The notes: a model not told the origin generated them from the sequence alone. Positions 34,549 to 45,640 are shown, counted from the stretch's first letter. The stretch: DNA of 64,000 nucleotides from Phytophthora hibernalis (GCA_012656075.1 JAAKBF010000378.1:1-64000); one strand, 5' to 3'. Numbers and translations are program-made.

Positions 34549-35765
34549 GATGTCTTCGTTGCGGACAGTTTATCGAGTCGCTTCTTCATCATGGATCGGC
34601 TCTCGGTTTCCACTTCAAGTTGGTACTCCTGATCCGGATCTGAGTCGGGCACCGGCTCAGTAGGGTGGGAATCTGCTTGATCCGGGTCTTCTACCTCAGG
34701 GTCTACGCCTGGGCATCCTCCCGTTACCGTAATCTTCCTTTCCTGCGATAGCCCGGAAGCTGGGTCTGGATTGGATCCAGTTGGACTTCCTTGATCTCTT
34801 CCAACACCGACGCCCCATTCTCGCCCGATCTAGCGCTTTCACCTCCTTCTCCAGTGATCTCTATCGCCGCTCGTCGTATCGGTATCTCCGGATCCGTGTC
34901 TCCGGCGGCGGGGCATCTTGGGTCACAGATGACTCGGGCGACCTGGCCTCGTCGAAGTATGGCACGAGGCGTCGGGTATGCTGGCCGTTCCACCATGGGC
35001 CCGGGATCAAGCTCCGCCTGGTCCGCTTCCACGGGGTCCGCTTCTACCGTAGCTTCGAAGTCTAGGTTCTGCCACTCCATGTAACGACGAGATCCTACCG
35101 AGACGAAGCCTGGCATACGGGGAATCCGATCCTGGGCCAGCCACATGCAGAGCTTCTCGTCGCCCTGCAAGATCAGCTCTTTGTCGCTAATATTAGTGAC
35201 TTGAAGATATCGTGTCTTTCCGGGACCCTTCACCACCATGGGCACCCAGCGATCTCCTCGCGTGACCCACAATTTCTTCTGCTCGGATAGCCGTAACCGC
35301 CTGGGTAACTCTACCACCTCGCCCACCTCGATCGTCGTATACTGGTCGACCTGGAGCAGTTTTGCCTTGTCATTATACACCTGTCGGCGTCCGCTAAGCT
35401 GGATCTGTACTTCGTCTGGCAGACAAATTGATCCATCGGCTAGATCTAATCGGATCCCATCTGGAACCATGAAGTCCATGCCCAAAATGGCTTGTTGTCC
35501 GGAGAGATCGCCTACCCAGATATCGAAAAAGTACACGAACATCCCTGTCAGAGTGATTTTGATTCGTGTCCTCCCTTCCGTGGTGTACACGTTGTCGCCA
35601 ATCCCAACACATTCTTGACTCTGACTCCTGTCGATATAGGACCCCACCTTACGAGCAAAGGTGGTGTCCACAATGGACACTTCGACACCAGTATCTAAGA
35701 GTAAGATCGCCTTCTCGTTGTTGATATTGTCAGTTAGCTTGGCCTGTCGGAACCATTTCCCTGGA
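34549..35765 (-). pseudogene. Family E aspartic protease and linker
   Basis: The open frame extends upstream of its first Met, and the active site LLLDTGVEVSIVD lies at about 35,670-35,700 (DTG at 35,687-35,695). It continues with FDIWVGDLSGQQAILGMDF (the hydrophobic ILG motif), MVPDGIRLDLADG and a post-protease module with RWVPMVVKGPGKTRYLQVTN, SRRYMEWQNLDFE and RPAYPTPRAI. After a frameshift near 34,724 an acidic linker (PDSDPDQEYQ) runs to about 34,550 and stops abruptly at element B. The matching RT lies inverted at 16,256-17,770. GATC hexamers are strikingly frequent. Confidence 0.82.
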
Positions 35766-36148
35766 GCGTGATGTTTCCAATATCCTCGGGATTCTCCTGG
35801 GAGGAAGGTCTATCGCCTGATCGGCGGAGTTCATTGATCTTAGGCCGACTAGAATTCGGGATCACAGTGGCCGCTTCCTCTTCCGTCGGCTTAAACCATT
35901 CTTTCCGATCACGCTGTTCCCAATGGCCGCGTGGTTCTCCTGTCTGTAGATCCAACGACATCTGGACTTCTGATCGGCTGAATTCGTCCGGATGTAAATG
36001 CGCAGTCGTCTTGACAACTCGTTTCTCGTGTAGACCATATGTATTACCGTGTAGATCGGGTTGCTGACTACCTTGAGCTTCTTCACAAAAGCATAAATGC
36101 AGTACCTAGAACGCTCGGCTCGTATCGGTTTCCAAACCGACGAGCGTC

Positions 36149-36352
36149 CTAGTTTAACATCTTCTCAGCCATTTCTGGCAACATCCCGGAGTGCTTAGTC
36201 GGGTTGTACCATTGGCGGATCTGATTGTAGAACTCCTCCATCGAGCACTTACCCATGTCGTGAAGCTCGCCACATCCGCGGCAAACGAACAGACAGTGGT
36301 CCGCGGGATGTCCTCGTTTACCACACTTCTGGCAAATGAGACGTTCCAACAT
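36149..36352 (-). CDS. Family E gag nucleocapsid zinc knuckles
   Basis: The frame contains a canonical CCHC knuckle, CQKCGKRGHPADHC (C-x2-C-x4-H-x4-C), followed by a second Cys cluster CRGCGELHDMGKC. It ends with a short helical tail. This order (knuckle, then a C-x2-C...H...C cluster) is the same as in elements A and D2, so it marks the end of gag. A frameshift separates it from the Gag core upstream. It binds element RNA during packaging. Confidence 0.85.
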   Translation of the reverse strand: MLERLICQKCGKRGHPADHCLFVCRGCGELHDMGKCSMEEFYNQIRQWYNPTKHSGMLPEMAEKMLN

Positions 36353-36379
36353 CCAAGGTCAGTGTGTTTGCGAGATCCA

Positions 36380-38230
36380 CAATGTGAGCACCGGTTGCGA
36401 TCCTGTCCATCATATCTGCCTTGAGATCTGGATCAGATGACGGTTGTTCGGGGAAGTCTGAGTGGGACGAGATTGTTCCTACCCTTGCATATCGGCCGGA
36501 GTCTCCCGCGGCTTCTCTTCGGCGGAAGCCAGCTAGACCCTGCGTTGATCTCCTTCGGCTTCTGACCCGTCAGATCCGGAGTCGGATCCCGAATCGGGGC
36601 TCGGGGTCTGGATCGTGCGTACCGCTCGCTTGGGTGGGGCCGTCGTCGTAGCGGTTGGCGCCTTCTGTCGGAATTTTGACCCGAATTCCGACCGCTTCTG
36701 CCTGTTTTTCGCCCTTTCCCTCGCGCGAAGCACTTCTTCCAAAGTGTCAGCGTCCGTCAGCCGTAGCAGCGTCAGTTGATCCGCCAGATCCTGATCACCT
36801 AAAGTTTCAATGAAATGATCCACATGTTCACGGCGGTCTTTCAGCTCTCCGTCCTTGATCTTGAGTCGCGTATGCAGAGCGGCGACGGTTAAACGGTGGA
36901 GATACTCTAACGGCGACTCGTCGGACCGCTTGTGGGCATGATAATATTGCCACGCGACCGATACTCCCAATCCGCAATACTATATCTGGAAACTGCGTAG
37001 TAGATCGCTTCACTTGTTTCGGGTCGTTCGGCTCAGCTGGCGGTACCAGTTCTTAGCCGGTCAGGTCAATAGGTCAGCGAAGGTCAAGCACTTTTCTCCG
37101 TCTGACGCTTGGTCTCGGAGGAACGCCGACTTGACTTTGCTGATCCAGGATCGCGCGCGGTCTTCGTCTTGATCTTTACCGGCGAATTCTTTCAAGTCTG
37201 AAATCGCCGAGATCCGGACTCTTTGGATCATGGACGACCCGGTGACGCCAGTTGACGTAGTGGCCACCACGGCTCGGCCTGAGCTAGGAGTTTCGAGATC
37301 GTCAGGATCATACTCCGGTGGTGATCTGGTGATCCGACCGACTCCGTGTCGACGTCTTGCGCACCGGTGTACTTAGACTCGGGGTTTTGGGTCTGGTTGT
37401 GACCGCTTGCTGCTCCTTAAGAAAACGGCTCATTGCAGCTTGAAAGTACGTTTCCAGATTACCCGTCGATGCGTTAGTTGTGACCGTAGCTGGGATAGGA
37501 GCTGGGGTATCGTCGGCTTCTTGAGCTGATCCAGCATCGATATCGGGGCTGTTGGCATCGTTATCCATGGGGTGTTCTCGAACTCGGAGGGTGTCGTCAA
37601 CATATCGGGCCCCTCTGGTTGACCTGCCGACTTCTGACCCAATGTCCTCACACACGTGAGACCTGAGCATCGCTGCTCCCGACGGACCTAACGACATACG
37701 TCTTGATCTCTCGGAGCTGTTCGAATCTGGTTCCGAGGTTGCTGATACGTAATGTGAGGATCCAGTCTGGCATTCCGTAGCACTGACTTGGGAAACGGTT
37801 CTGAATCTTGGATCTGGGAATTTTCTCCCACCAAGAGTCTTAACCACTCGAACAGGCTTCGTGTTGCGAAGTGGATCGTGTCCAGGTCTAGATCGAATAG
37901 ATCGTTCGCCTCGAACACTCCGGCCACATATCCCGCCTCGTCCAGCAATCGGAATTGCTCTTTCACTGCGTCCAACTTGTTAGCGAAGACTCGGGGAACC
38001 GACACCGGTCCTTTAAGAGTTCCTACCTGCTTCAGATTCAGGATCTTCATCATCGGATCTCGAAGTAGGAACTCTCCAAATTCTTCCGATGATACATATA
38101 CTCCAGTGATCCTTCTTTCCAGAGTAACACCGATTCACCACGATCTTCGGTCTCTGACTCTGGGGCCTTCATTTTCTTCCGCGCAGCCTTGTTCTTCTTT
38201 TTCGTAGTGGATTTTGGCACTGGTGGGTTT
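36380..38230 (-). pseudogene. Family E gag
   Basis: Several minus frames cover it. The N-terminal part (37,688-38,053 plus some 170 bp upstream) includes a Lys-rich segment and SLFEWLRLLVGENSQIQD. A disordered middle follows (37,308-37,847). The core is at 37,061-37,270 and 36,533-36,970, with WQYYHAHKRSDESPLEYLHR, DHFIETLGDQDLADQLTLLR and EVLRARERAKNRQKR, which resembles the C-terminal half of retrotransposon Gag. A Ser/Asp-rich spacer leads to the zinc knuckles. Frameshifts and one stop break the gene. The true start is not clear, but lies downstream of the hairpin cluster at 38,274-38,420 in element sense. Confidence 0.72.
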
Positions 38231-38273
38231 GCGAATGAATATGGTTCAGGCTTAACCTTTACCTCATCACTCT

Positions 38274-38420
38274 GCAGATCTCGATTCGCATCGAGATCTG
38301 CGGGGTCCCGAAGGGACCTGGGGAGGAGATAGAGGTTTCTCTTCTAGATCCGAGTCTGGATCTACCTCTTATTGTCTGTCGACAGAGCTCCTCCCAGGAC
38401 TCTGTCGATCTGCGGATCTT
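38274..38420 (-). repeat. Cluster of three hairpins in the family E leader
   Basis: At 38,274-38,301 a perfect 12-bp inverted repeat (GCAGATCTCGAT and its complement) flanks a 4-base loop. It is followed by GGTCCC-gaa-GGGACC (about 38,303-38,317). Near 38,380-38,412, CGACAGAG pairs with CTCTGTCG across about 12 bases. In element sense these lie between the primer-binding site and gag, the usual place for packaging or dimerisation structures. Confidence 0.7.
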
Positions 38421-38603
38421 GTTTCATTCAGCGGCATCGTCGTCGATCCGATCTCCGATGACGCTTGTTCCCCTGGTTCTTTCTTCACTTGCACATCTTC
38501 TTCTGCGAACTCACGGTGAAATCCGGAGTCGCCAAGAGATCCGGCACGCGCACCATTGTGGTATAGCGGGATCCGTCAAAATCTGGTTAAGACAGGATCC
38601 AAC

Positions 38604-38618
38604 TTCCCAACAGCGCCA
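38604..38618 (-). promoter_or_regulatory. Putative primer-binding site of family E
   Basis: The minus strand reads TGGCGCTGTTGGGAA, complementary to a possible tRNA 3' end ending in CCA. It lies upstream of gag at the expected distance. It differs from the TGGTGCCGCG site used by elements A, F and G, consistent with E being a separate family. Confidence 0.5.
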
Positions 38619-39440
38619 GAACACCAACTAACGGAGGCGGTACCCCGATCCGTGCTTTGCTGAACTTCTCACCTTGTGTACCCGTTGGTGGGCTGGATCT
38701 GCTCTCTTAGCGCTCCGAAGAGATGTAACGATGTGACTCTTGAACGTCCTGGCGGGACGCGGGGATGGGGCAGCGCTGAAGTCTTCGCTCTGCTGCCGGT
38801 TAGGGATCCAGATCCCAAGCGATAAAGTCGAGCTTGGATCTGGTGGCCTGGACTTGATCCGGGGCCGGTTGGTTGCCTTTGGGGTGTGGTTGGTTCCTTC
38901 CTTTGCGATACTTGCCGCTTCCTATAGCGGGGATTCTGGGGTCGAGAGACTGAGGATCTTCGGGACAAGTGATAACTCCGTCGGATCCGATATCAACACT
39001 TGAAGGTAGATCTCTAGTGTAAGGCAAATCTGGCCAATGTATTATCCAGACTTACACAAACAACCAGTTCAGCTACTTGTAGAGTTGCCGACACCTTGTA
39101 GGGCCAATGTAGTTCCCGTTGGAAGATGGAGGCGAAGCACTTGTGCACTTGATGGCAAATTCAGTTCTGATTTACGGTTAAGTCCTATCTCGTCTCCTAC
39201 CGTACCCTATGTATCCACCACTGCCGCGGATGACCGGCTCTATACCTCTTCTATAACCTCCCCATCTCTGTAATCTTCGCTCGTGGCCGATCCCCGGATA
39301 CATCTGGCGTAATCACCTGATCGCGCTATGGACATGATCTGAGATCTGAGATCCGGATCTGTCGATCTTGGATCCGGGTCCCGACTAGATTTGTCCCGTA
39401 TCTTGGTTCTCGCCCTTGGTCCGGACACGCGTCTGACTTC
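38619..39440 (-). repeat. Probable 5' LTR and flank of family E
   Basis: This non-coding stretch follows the putative primer-binding site outward and shares the unusual GATC-rich composition of the element, for instance gagatctgagatccggatct near 39,340. A minus-strand TATA-like stretch is present near 39,240-39,260. I could not fix TG/CA ends, and no second copy of this LTR is in the window, so the boundaries are guesses. The GATC-rich character fades after about 39,430. Confidence 0.4.
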
Positions 39441-39553
39441 TCCGCTGGTGCGTCATATCTACGTTGAAGTACGTCAGGTGCGTCACCCTCTTCGTGCCGC
39501 TTAAAGCACGACATCCGTTTTACCATGTCATCAGGTCCAGATCCATCGCTCAG

Positions 39554-40269
39554 TCATATTCCCGGAACTGTGACCTCTTGTCTCAGACAATCTCGTCTGG
39601 GCATCCCATTCTTGAAAACGCGCTTCACCACAGTTCTGCCGTACGTAAACGTAATCGGAGCTGATTCGTCGTTATTTCCGTCGTAGGTCATGGGTCGAAC
39701 GGCTATCATGATGTCCTCGTGATCATCGTTGTATCCAAGCTGAGCCTTCGCATAGTAGTTGACAAAGTTCTGAACCGCACACAGCCGTGGAACCTTGTCC
39801 CCTTCCAATCAAACTTGGCTCGGATTGCATTGGGAACGCGAACCGGTTTCATTCGCTGCGCAGTAAGCTCCTGACAATACTTTTTCTGCTGTCGCGTTAG
39901 CCCGGCCTTGTGAGGCGACCTCACCTCCACAAAATGGTTGCCTGCCACGTACAACGCCATTTTCTTTGTTACGGTACATGTTAGCACCTTCCCGCGCAAT
40001 CCACAGTTAACTTGGGGACAAGCGTTCTTGCAGGTTTCCGACTTGCATCGCAGTAGCTGGTACTTCATCTTGTGTCTGCTAGGATCCGTGCAGACAGTAC
40101 ACGCCCGTGTTGGCCTTGGTGATCCGCGCACACCACCTTGAGTCGAGTAGGCCATTCCAGTCGTCTTCCGCCACGGCGAATGCCAACTCCCTCCAGTCGA
40201 TTTTCTTCGGCATCCGGGACGGGCGGATTCAGGAGAATACCCGTCACTCTTCGGAGTCCGTGGCCACAT
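39554..40269 (-). pseudogene. Decayed transposase-like ORF with a Cys/His-rich region
   Basis: Two overlapping minus frames (39,706-40,269 and 39,554-39,808) give one protein. It has ACTVCTDPSRHKM, a cluster LLRCKSETCKNACPQVNCG, TCTVTKKMALYVAGNHF, and a helical segment LTRQQKKYCQELTAQRMKPV. The second frame gives NYYAKAQLGYNDDHEDI and ITFTYGRTVV. This spacing of Cys and a late His, followed by a helix, recalls the DNA-binding N-terminus of Mutator-like transposases (FLYWCH/WRKY-GCM1 type), but I cannot confirm the family. A near-duplicate of about 25 bp (gattcaggaSaatRcccgtc) occurs twice at 40,208-40,290. The C-terminal catalytic part is absent. Confidence 0.4.
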
Positions 40270-40330
40270 CGATTCAGGACAATGCCCGTCACTCTTTTGA
40301 AGTTCTTCGTGTAGTTCTCCGCCGCCACAG

Positions 40331-40708
40331 AGAGCCAGACAGTGACCCCCTGTTTCTGTCTTTATGTGGAGGTACCCGGGTTTTCTGTGTTATTCAGTAA
40401 ATCAATGTATTATTAATTTAATAATCTGAAATCAATGTGTTTGTGTTATGCAGAAGTTTGTGGCATTTATATGTTTTGCTGTGTTTTCATGGATTTAATG
40501 TGCCGAAACGTAAGATAAGGTGTTTTTAATGCGTTCTCGGTGTCGCGCTGGGCAACTACAACCTGCGCTCGCGCCACGCTCATGGATGTGTGGCGTACAA
40601 AAATAATGTGTGGAGTCGCAGCAACTTCAACCGCGCAGCCCTGCCCAGTCGCCAACTTACTGGGTTCCGCGCAGACAGAGATAGCCCCCACACACGAACT
40701 CAACCGTC
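40331..40708 (+). other. Intergenic region upstream of the GH1 gene
   Basis: This has no convincing coding content. The first half is AT-rich (attaatttaataatctg near 40,410). No clear oomycete initiator was found within 100 bp of the proposed start at 40,709. An open frame from 40,540 runs through into the glucosidase, but its N-terminal part looks like chance sequence. Confidence 0.5.
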
Positions 40709-42418
40709 ATGAACCTGCTGCGTCGCCTACTGTCGTGCGCAGTAGCTGCGCTGCTGTCCCCGTGGCCGCCGAGCAGCGCTGCTTCGACAAGGACTTCCTG
40801 TTCGGCTCAGCCACGGCCTCGTACCAAGTGGAGGGCGCCTACATGGACGCGGGCCGCACGTCCAGCATCTGGGACGACTTTTGCCGCCAGCAGCCCGGCC
40901 TGGACTGCGCCAACGTGGCCGACGACTTCTTCCACCGCTACCCGAGCGACCTCAAGATGATGGCCGACGACGGCCTGCAGTCCTTCCGCTTCTCCATCTC
41001 GTGGTCGCGCGTCATGACGTGGAACCCGGCGACGCGCGTCATGGTGCCCAATCCGTCGGGCATCACCTTCTACCATGACCTCATCGACGAGATGACCAAA
41101 AACGACCTCGTCCCCATCCTGACCATCTACCACTGGGACCTGCCGTCCGCGCTGCAGACAGAGCTGTCCCCCGCTGGCTGGCTCAGCGAGGACATCATCG
41201 GCCACTACGTCGACTACGCTACGCTCATGTTCCAGGAGTTCGGTCAGAAGCTCGACTACTGGACGACGTTCAACGAGCCGTACTCGTTCGTGACGCAGGG
41301 CTACGGCACCGGCGTGCACGCCCCGGATTCACTGGATCCGAGCACAATACGTACATCGTGACGCACAACCTGCTGCGTGCGCACGCGCTGGCGGTGCAGA
41401 AGTTCCGCGAGTTCCGCGGTGCGGGTATCGTGCGCTCCACTGCCCGGATTGGGATTGTACTGGTGGCCCACATGATGTTCCCGTTGGACTCGAAGAACCC
41501 TGCCGACGTTGTTGCTGCAGAGCGTGCCCTGCAATTCGATTACGGCTGGTTCCTGCAGCCTCTGATCTCCGGCGACTACCCGGCGGTCATGCGTGAGGTG
41601 GTGGGCGACCGTCTGCCGCACTTCACCGCGAAGGAAGCAGAGATCCTCAAGGGCTCGTACGACCTGTTCATGATCAACCATTACGCGTCCAAGTCGGTGA
41701 CGGACTGCAATTCGCCTACGTCTCAGCGTAGCTGCGACCAGCTTACGCTGGGCTGGGAGAAGGACAAGGGTGTGGATGACACCCGTGCACCCGAGGGTTT
41801 TCGCCTCTCGAGCAAGGACCGCCACGGCAACCACAACTGTGTCTGGTTCACTGCCTACCCGCCCGGTTACCTGGCGCTCATAAAGTGGGTCAGTGCGCAC
41901 GACCCGGCAACTGAAGTGCTTTTGACTGAGAACGGTTGGTGCGGTAACGACGAGGTTGACAACCAGGACCAGATGTGGTACTACGAGAACTACATGGAAC
42001 AGGTCTATAAGGCCGTGACCGAGGAGAAGATTAAGATTATTGGCTACACGGCGTGGTCGTACCTGGACAACTACGAGTGGGGCTCCTTCGAGCCGCGCTT
42101 CGGACTCTACTACGTCAACTTCACGGCGCAGACGGGCTCCAGGATTACGTGTCTGCGAAGCCGACCGAGCTTGAGCGCATTCCGCGCCCTGCTGCCAAGT
42201 GGTTCAGCAAACTGGCGAAGACAAAGTGCATCCCGACATCCGCAGAGGCGAGCGTTCCCAGCGGAGAGTCCAGCAGCAGCAGCAGCAGTGGTCTATCGGT
42301 GGTGTCTGTCGTGGGCATCGTGATCGCGGCTATCGTGGCGGTCGGCGCCGTCATCGCTGGCATCCGCTACTTCAACAGTCGTCGTGGCTCTCGTAGTGAG
42401 CGCAGACCGCTGCTGTAA
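40709..42418 (+). CDS. GH1 beta-glucosidase, membrane-anchored, with three frameshifts
   Basis: Glycoside hydrolase family 1, a retaining beta-glucosidase-type enzyme. I choose the start at 40,709 because MNLLRRLLSCAVAALLS is a good signal peptide. A one-base shift in a CCCC run (about 40,757) then connects to the mature start CFDKDFLFGSATASYQVEGA, the classic GH1 N-terminus. The acid/base Glu is in TFNEP (41,266-41,280) and the nucleophile Glu in LLTENGW (Glu at 41,928). Two more one-base shifts occur near 41,321 (CCCC) and 42,133 (GGG). A Ser-run stalk is followed by a membrane segment (SVVGIVIAAIVAVGAVIAG, about 42,300-42,365), a basic tail and stop at 42,416. The enzyme should face the outside and cleave beta-glucosides. 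The frameshifts may be consensus errors or mark a pseudogene. Confidence 0.85.
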
Positions 42419-42939
42419 GCTGAGGATGCTTTCGGAGAATGTAAGCTGAGCGATTGCAGCAAGCATTTTTGCTTTTTAAAAACGAAGAGCTTACTACTTG
42501 GTTTGTTGCCTCCACCACTCAACCTGGGGGTGTACGCTTTTAATGGAAGAGTACAGAAGTACGCCCCTGGACGCCGCCGTGTTGTGGCTTCAAGACCCGC
42601 GCACTAATAAGCCACGGGTAACGGCACAGAACCGCGTTCCCGTGGACGTCTGGAACGCTCGGTCCGTCGCTGACATGCTACCGATGCCTGCCTGTATAAG
42701 TTCTGTGGCGCGGTGACCTGAACGGAGCCAAGAATATATTCCAAAGAACGCCAAGCCGCTCTTTTGACTTCATCGCGGATACCTGCCCTCGCGAACGCTG
42801 TAGGACCAAGAGTATTTTAGCTTGCTAGACAGACCTCCTTAGGTGGAAAGAGTCGTGTTGCTTACTACGATCGCTCAGCCTACATCCTCCAAACGTTATT
42901 ACGCCATCATCAGCTCACAGCAGCGCTCTGACCAAATGT
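42419..42939. other. Intergenic region between convergent GH1 and PLRG1 genes
   Basis: This holds both 3' ends. A T-rich stretch (catttttgctttttaaaaac, about 42,463-42,482) lies 45-65 bp after the glucosidase stop and may be its 3' processing region. A short plus-strand frame at 42,543-42,713 (MEEYRSTPLDAAVLWLQ...) has no recognisable relative and is probably chance. Nothing else can be supported. Confidence 0.5.
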
Positions 42940-44816
42940 TTAGAATCTCTTCGGTGCGGTAAAGTCATTCGTCCACTGCGCCATGTCGATGGGGTGCGAT
43001 TCTTCCGATGCGGAGCTGTCCTCCTGCCACACCTTGATAGTCTTGTCCGCCTCGCACGTGATGAAACGCCTGTCAGGATACAATCGTCAGACACACATGC
43101 ATTCACACCACGCGTGCTCACGTACAGGCCTGTCTTGTCGAACGTTGAAGCGAAGATACCAGTTTCACTGTCGAGGAGCCTGGCTGCGCCTTGGTCGAGT
43201 CGTTTTGGAAACAGTAGCCTGTCTGGTAGTCCCAGAACCGCAACGATCCGTTGTCGCCGCACGATGCCATCACGCCGTCCTGGTTGATCGAGATTGAGTT
43301 GATGATGGAGTTGTGCGTCGAGAAGTTGCGCAGGAAGCGACCTTCCTTCGCCTCCCACTTTTTCATATTATCAGCAGCACCCGACATGAACGTGTGGTCC
43401 TACAAAATACCAACATTTTAGTGGCAGAATGGTAGCAAAACATGAGCACAAGAGTCTACCCTTGGGGACTTTGTCACAGCACGGATAGCCTTCTTGTGGT
43501 TTGTCAGCGTAGACATCACCTTACCAGCGGCAAGGTCCACAGCTGAAAGGAACCGAAGTACAAGCGATACAACGTTGTGAAACAAATCATGTACGCCCAA
43601 AGTTCACAAGAACGCACACACACCTTGACTGTGCTATCGCTGGAGCCTGTGATAATTTGCGGATCGGTGGCTTGCGTCTCCATTGCCCACACAGTGCCTT
43701 GGTGACCGGATAGCACGTGAATCTGGTTCTTTGTCCGCATATCCACACACGGGCGACGGCATCACGACCACCAGTGATGAGGACGTCCAGCGTCGGGTGC
43801 ACCTTCAGCGAGAACACGCCCGACAAATGGCCGTGGTAGCTTCGAATGACCTTATTGTATTCAAGATCCCAGCAGAGCACCTTCTTATCTTCTCCAGCCG
43901 AGAAGAGGTAGGGATGGCGCGGGCTCACTTCCAGGCCGCGGATTGCATTGATATGGCCGGTCAGCGTGAGTTTCAGCTGTCCAGAAGCCAGGTCCCAGAC
44001 CTTGATAGTCCGGTCAGCGGAGCCCGTGACAAACCAGTCGTTGGTCGGGTCCACCGAGATCGAGCGCACCCATCCCAGGTGACCTGCGATCACACGCTTC
44101 AGCTTCCAGGGCGCGTGCCATTTGGGCTTTGGCACCTGCGTCGCACGACGGCGAATAATCGCACGCGAGCCGAACTGGGCCGCCGTCTCTATCTGCTTCT
44201 TGTACTCTACGACCGCCGCCGTGGCCTCTCCACTGACAGTTGCCGCCGCACTGGCATCAATAAATCAATACAAACAGATCCAGTTAAGCCACGAGAACCA
44301 CACTCATCCGTAGCGCGCAAAAGGCACGGCGTACATCTTCCGCTTCTTGAGTGTCAGTTCCTGCTCAGCCTCCTTCGCCACCTGGCCAACGAACGACAGC
44401 TTCTCTGCTGCAACCTCCTCGCCTGTAACAAAACACCAGGCACCGACTGCACTGGATGGCCGCCCATGGCCACATCGTCATGAGCAGGAGCGAAGCCAGG
44501 CGCCGTGAGCGTAGCAGCCTCCGTGGGCGTGGGGGTCGTCTCCTCAGCTCCAGTTGCCACTTTCGGCTCCAGTAGCGCCTCCGGGAAGTCCAGCAGGTAT
44601 GAGTCGTTCAGCTTGGTGTGCACTCGTACTCTCTGCTGGTTAAGGGACCACAGCAGAAATTTCGGTTAGAACGCGACGTATCTGCGCTATTAACTGACAT
44701 TGATCGTACCTAGGCGCGTAGTCGTAAGCCGACGCGGTGCTGCGCTTGGTCAGCGCGAACATCTCGGCTGTGCGCAGGACTGACGCCTCCATCTGATCCA
44801 CGCTCACCTTCGCCAT
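42940..44816 (-). CDS. PLRG1: PLRG1/Prp46-type WD40 spliceosome component
   Basis: An intron-containing minus-strand gene. It starts MAKVSVDQMEASVLRTAEMF (44,816) and ends with PIDMAQWTNDFTAPKRF and a stop at 42,940. The core is a string of WD repeats beginning WKLKRVIAGHLGWVRSI, with HPYLFSAGEDKKVLCWDLEY, RSYHGHLSGVFSLKVHP, SGHQGTVWAMETQATDPQII and FMSGAADNMKKWEAKEGRF. The C-terminus CEADKTIKVWQED matches the PLRG1 family. These proteins belong to the Prp19/NTC complex that activates the spliceosome in the nucleus. Introns seen clearly: 43,543-43,623, 43,400-43,459 and 43,070-43,125; others near 44,636-44,709, 44,430-44,470 and 44,251-44,310. Single bases appear missing at about 43,748, 43,537 and 43,175. 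These may be sequence errors; if real, the gene is broken. Confidence 0.88.
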
Positions 44817-44840
44817 CGTTGTGTCTCCACCCCACAAAAG

Positions 44841-44847
44841 AAAATGA
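44841..44847 (-). promoter_or_regulatory. Oomycete-type initiator upstream of PLRG1
   Basis: On the minus strand TCATTTT lies about 25-31 bases before the ATG, inside a pyrimidine-rich tract. It fits the oomycete initiator core TCATTYY, where transcription starts within or next to the motif. The short 5' leader this implies is normal for these organisms. The flanking promoter region is only weakly matched. Confidence 0.45.
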
Positions 44848-45109
44848 AAAAGAGGTGCCTTTTGATTGGATGTTCTCTGAAAAATTGGATTTTAAAGCCA
44901 GTCCTACCCGGGATTAATACCCTGCAAAAACCGTTTGTCTATTCTCAAGAGATACCTGTTATATGAATACCTAGTATCCCTTCAGATATTTATTTTGTCC
45001 ATGAATGTTGACCCATCCATTGAATATTCAAGAATATTCCTCTTATATTTATTTATCCGTTTTACACTTGATATTGCAGGTGACAACGGATTATATCCGT
45101 ACACTCGAG
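44848..45109. other. AT-rich intergenic region
   Basis: AT-rich sequence between PLRG1 and a decayed gene. It contains a doubled palindrome (gaatattcaagaatattc, about 45,020-45,037) and an inverted repeat ACGGAT-tat-ATCCGT (45,086-45,100). These could be regulatory dyads of PLRG1 but no known factor is implied. No convincing coding content. Confidence 0.4.
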
Positions 45110-45640
45110 CGACAGCAAGGAGATTCTACTTATTCTTCTCCATGCGCACGAGCACATACTTGATGGCGCAGTACTCAGCGTCTGACATGGACACGTACGA
45201 GACGCTGTAGCGGCACTCCGACACGTTCACGGCCTTTTAGCGATCGTCGATGCGCCGGCGTACGCTATTGTGTTCTAGATGCCGCCCTCCTTCTTCTTGT
45301 GCATACCGACAACCAGGCGCTAGACCAGGTAGAAGGGCGGGTTGAGCAGCACGAAGAAGACGATGATCACGTGCAGCTGTATGAAAAGGTATCCAGTCTG
45401 ACTTGAACCCCCAATGTGGTCATGTCCGTGTCGGCACCCGAGTAGCGGGAGAAGGGCAGGTTGTTGTCTTCTGACAGCACACGGCCGAGTCCGCCGTGCT
45501 GGTAAGAACGGGAAACAGCACACAGATGAGCATGATCGACGACGTATGTGACAGAACCGTGACGACACCCAAGAAATCTAGCTTCTTTCTTATTTGAGCC
45601 TCACGTTGATTCGACTTCTCAGCATTCGAGTTCAAGCAGC
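45110..45640 (-). pseudogene. Decayed membrane-protein gene, family unknown
   Basis: On the minus strand a frame reads REAQIRKKLDFLGVVTVLSH followed by SSIMLICVLFPVL, a likely membrane segment. A neighbouring frame continues LSEDNNLPFSRYSGADTDMT, and a third has a second hydrophobic stretch LHVIIVFFVLLNPPFYLV, then RLVVGMHKKKEGGI. In-frame TAG codons follow both pieces, and the last part (ECRYSVSYVSMSDAEYCAI) is again in another frame. The pattern is that of an old, stop-laden copy of a polytopic membrane protein. I do not recognise the family. An ion-channel or transporter identity would be a guess. Confidence 0.45.

Noticed and set aside
40807..41319. 170-codon minus-strand ORF over the glucosidase
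   Set aside because: Antisense shadow of the GH1 frame, with Arg/Val-rich composition typical of GC-rich reverse frames.
42498..42716. 72-codon plus ORF between GH1 and PLRG1
   Set aside because: No recognisable motif, no promoter, and located in the shared 3' intergenic space of two convergent genes; noted only as chance.
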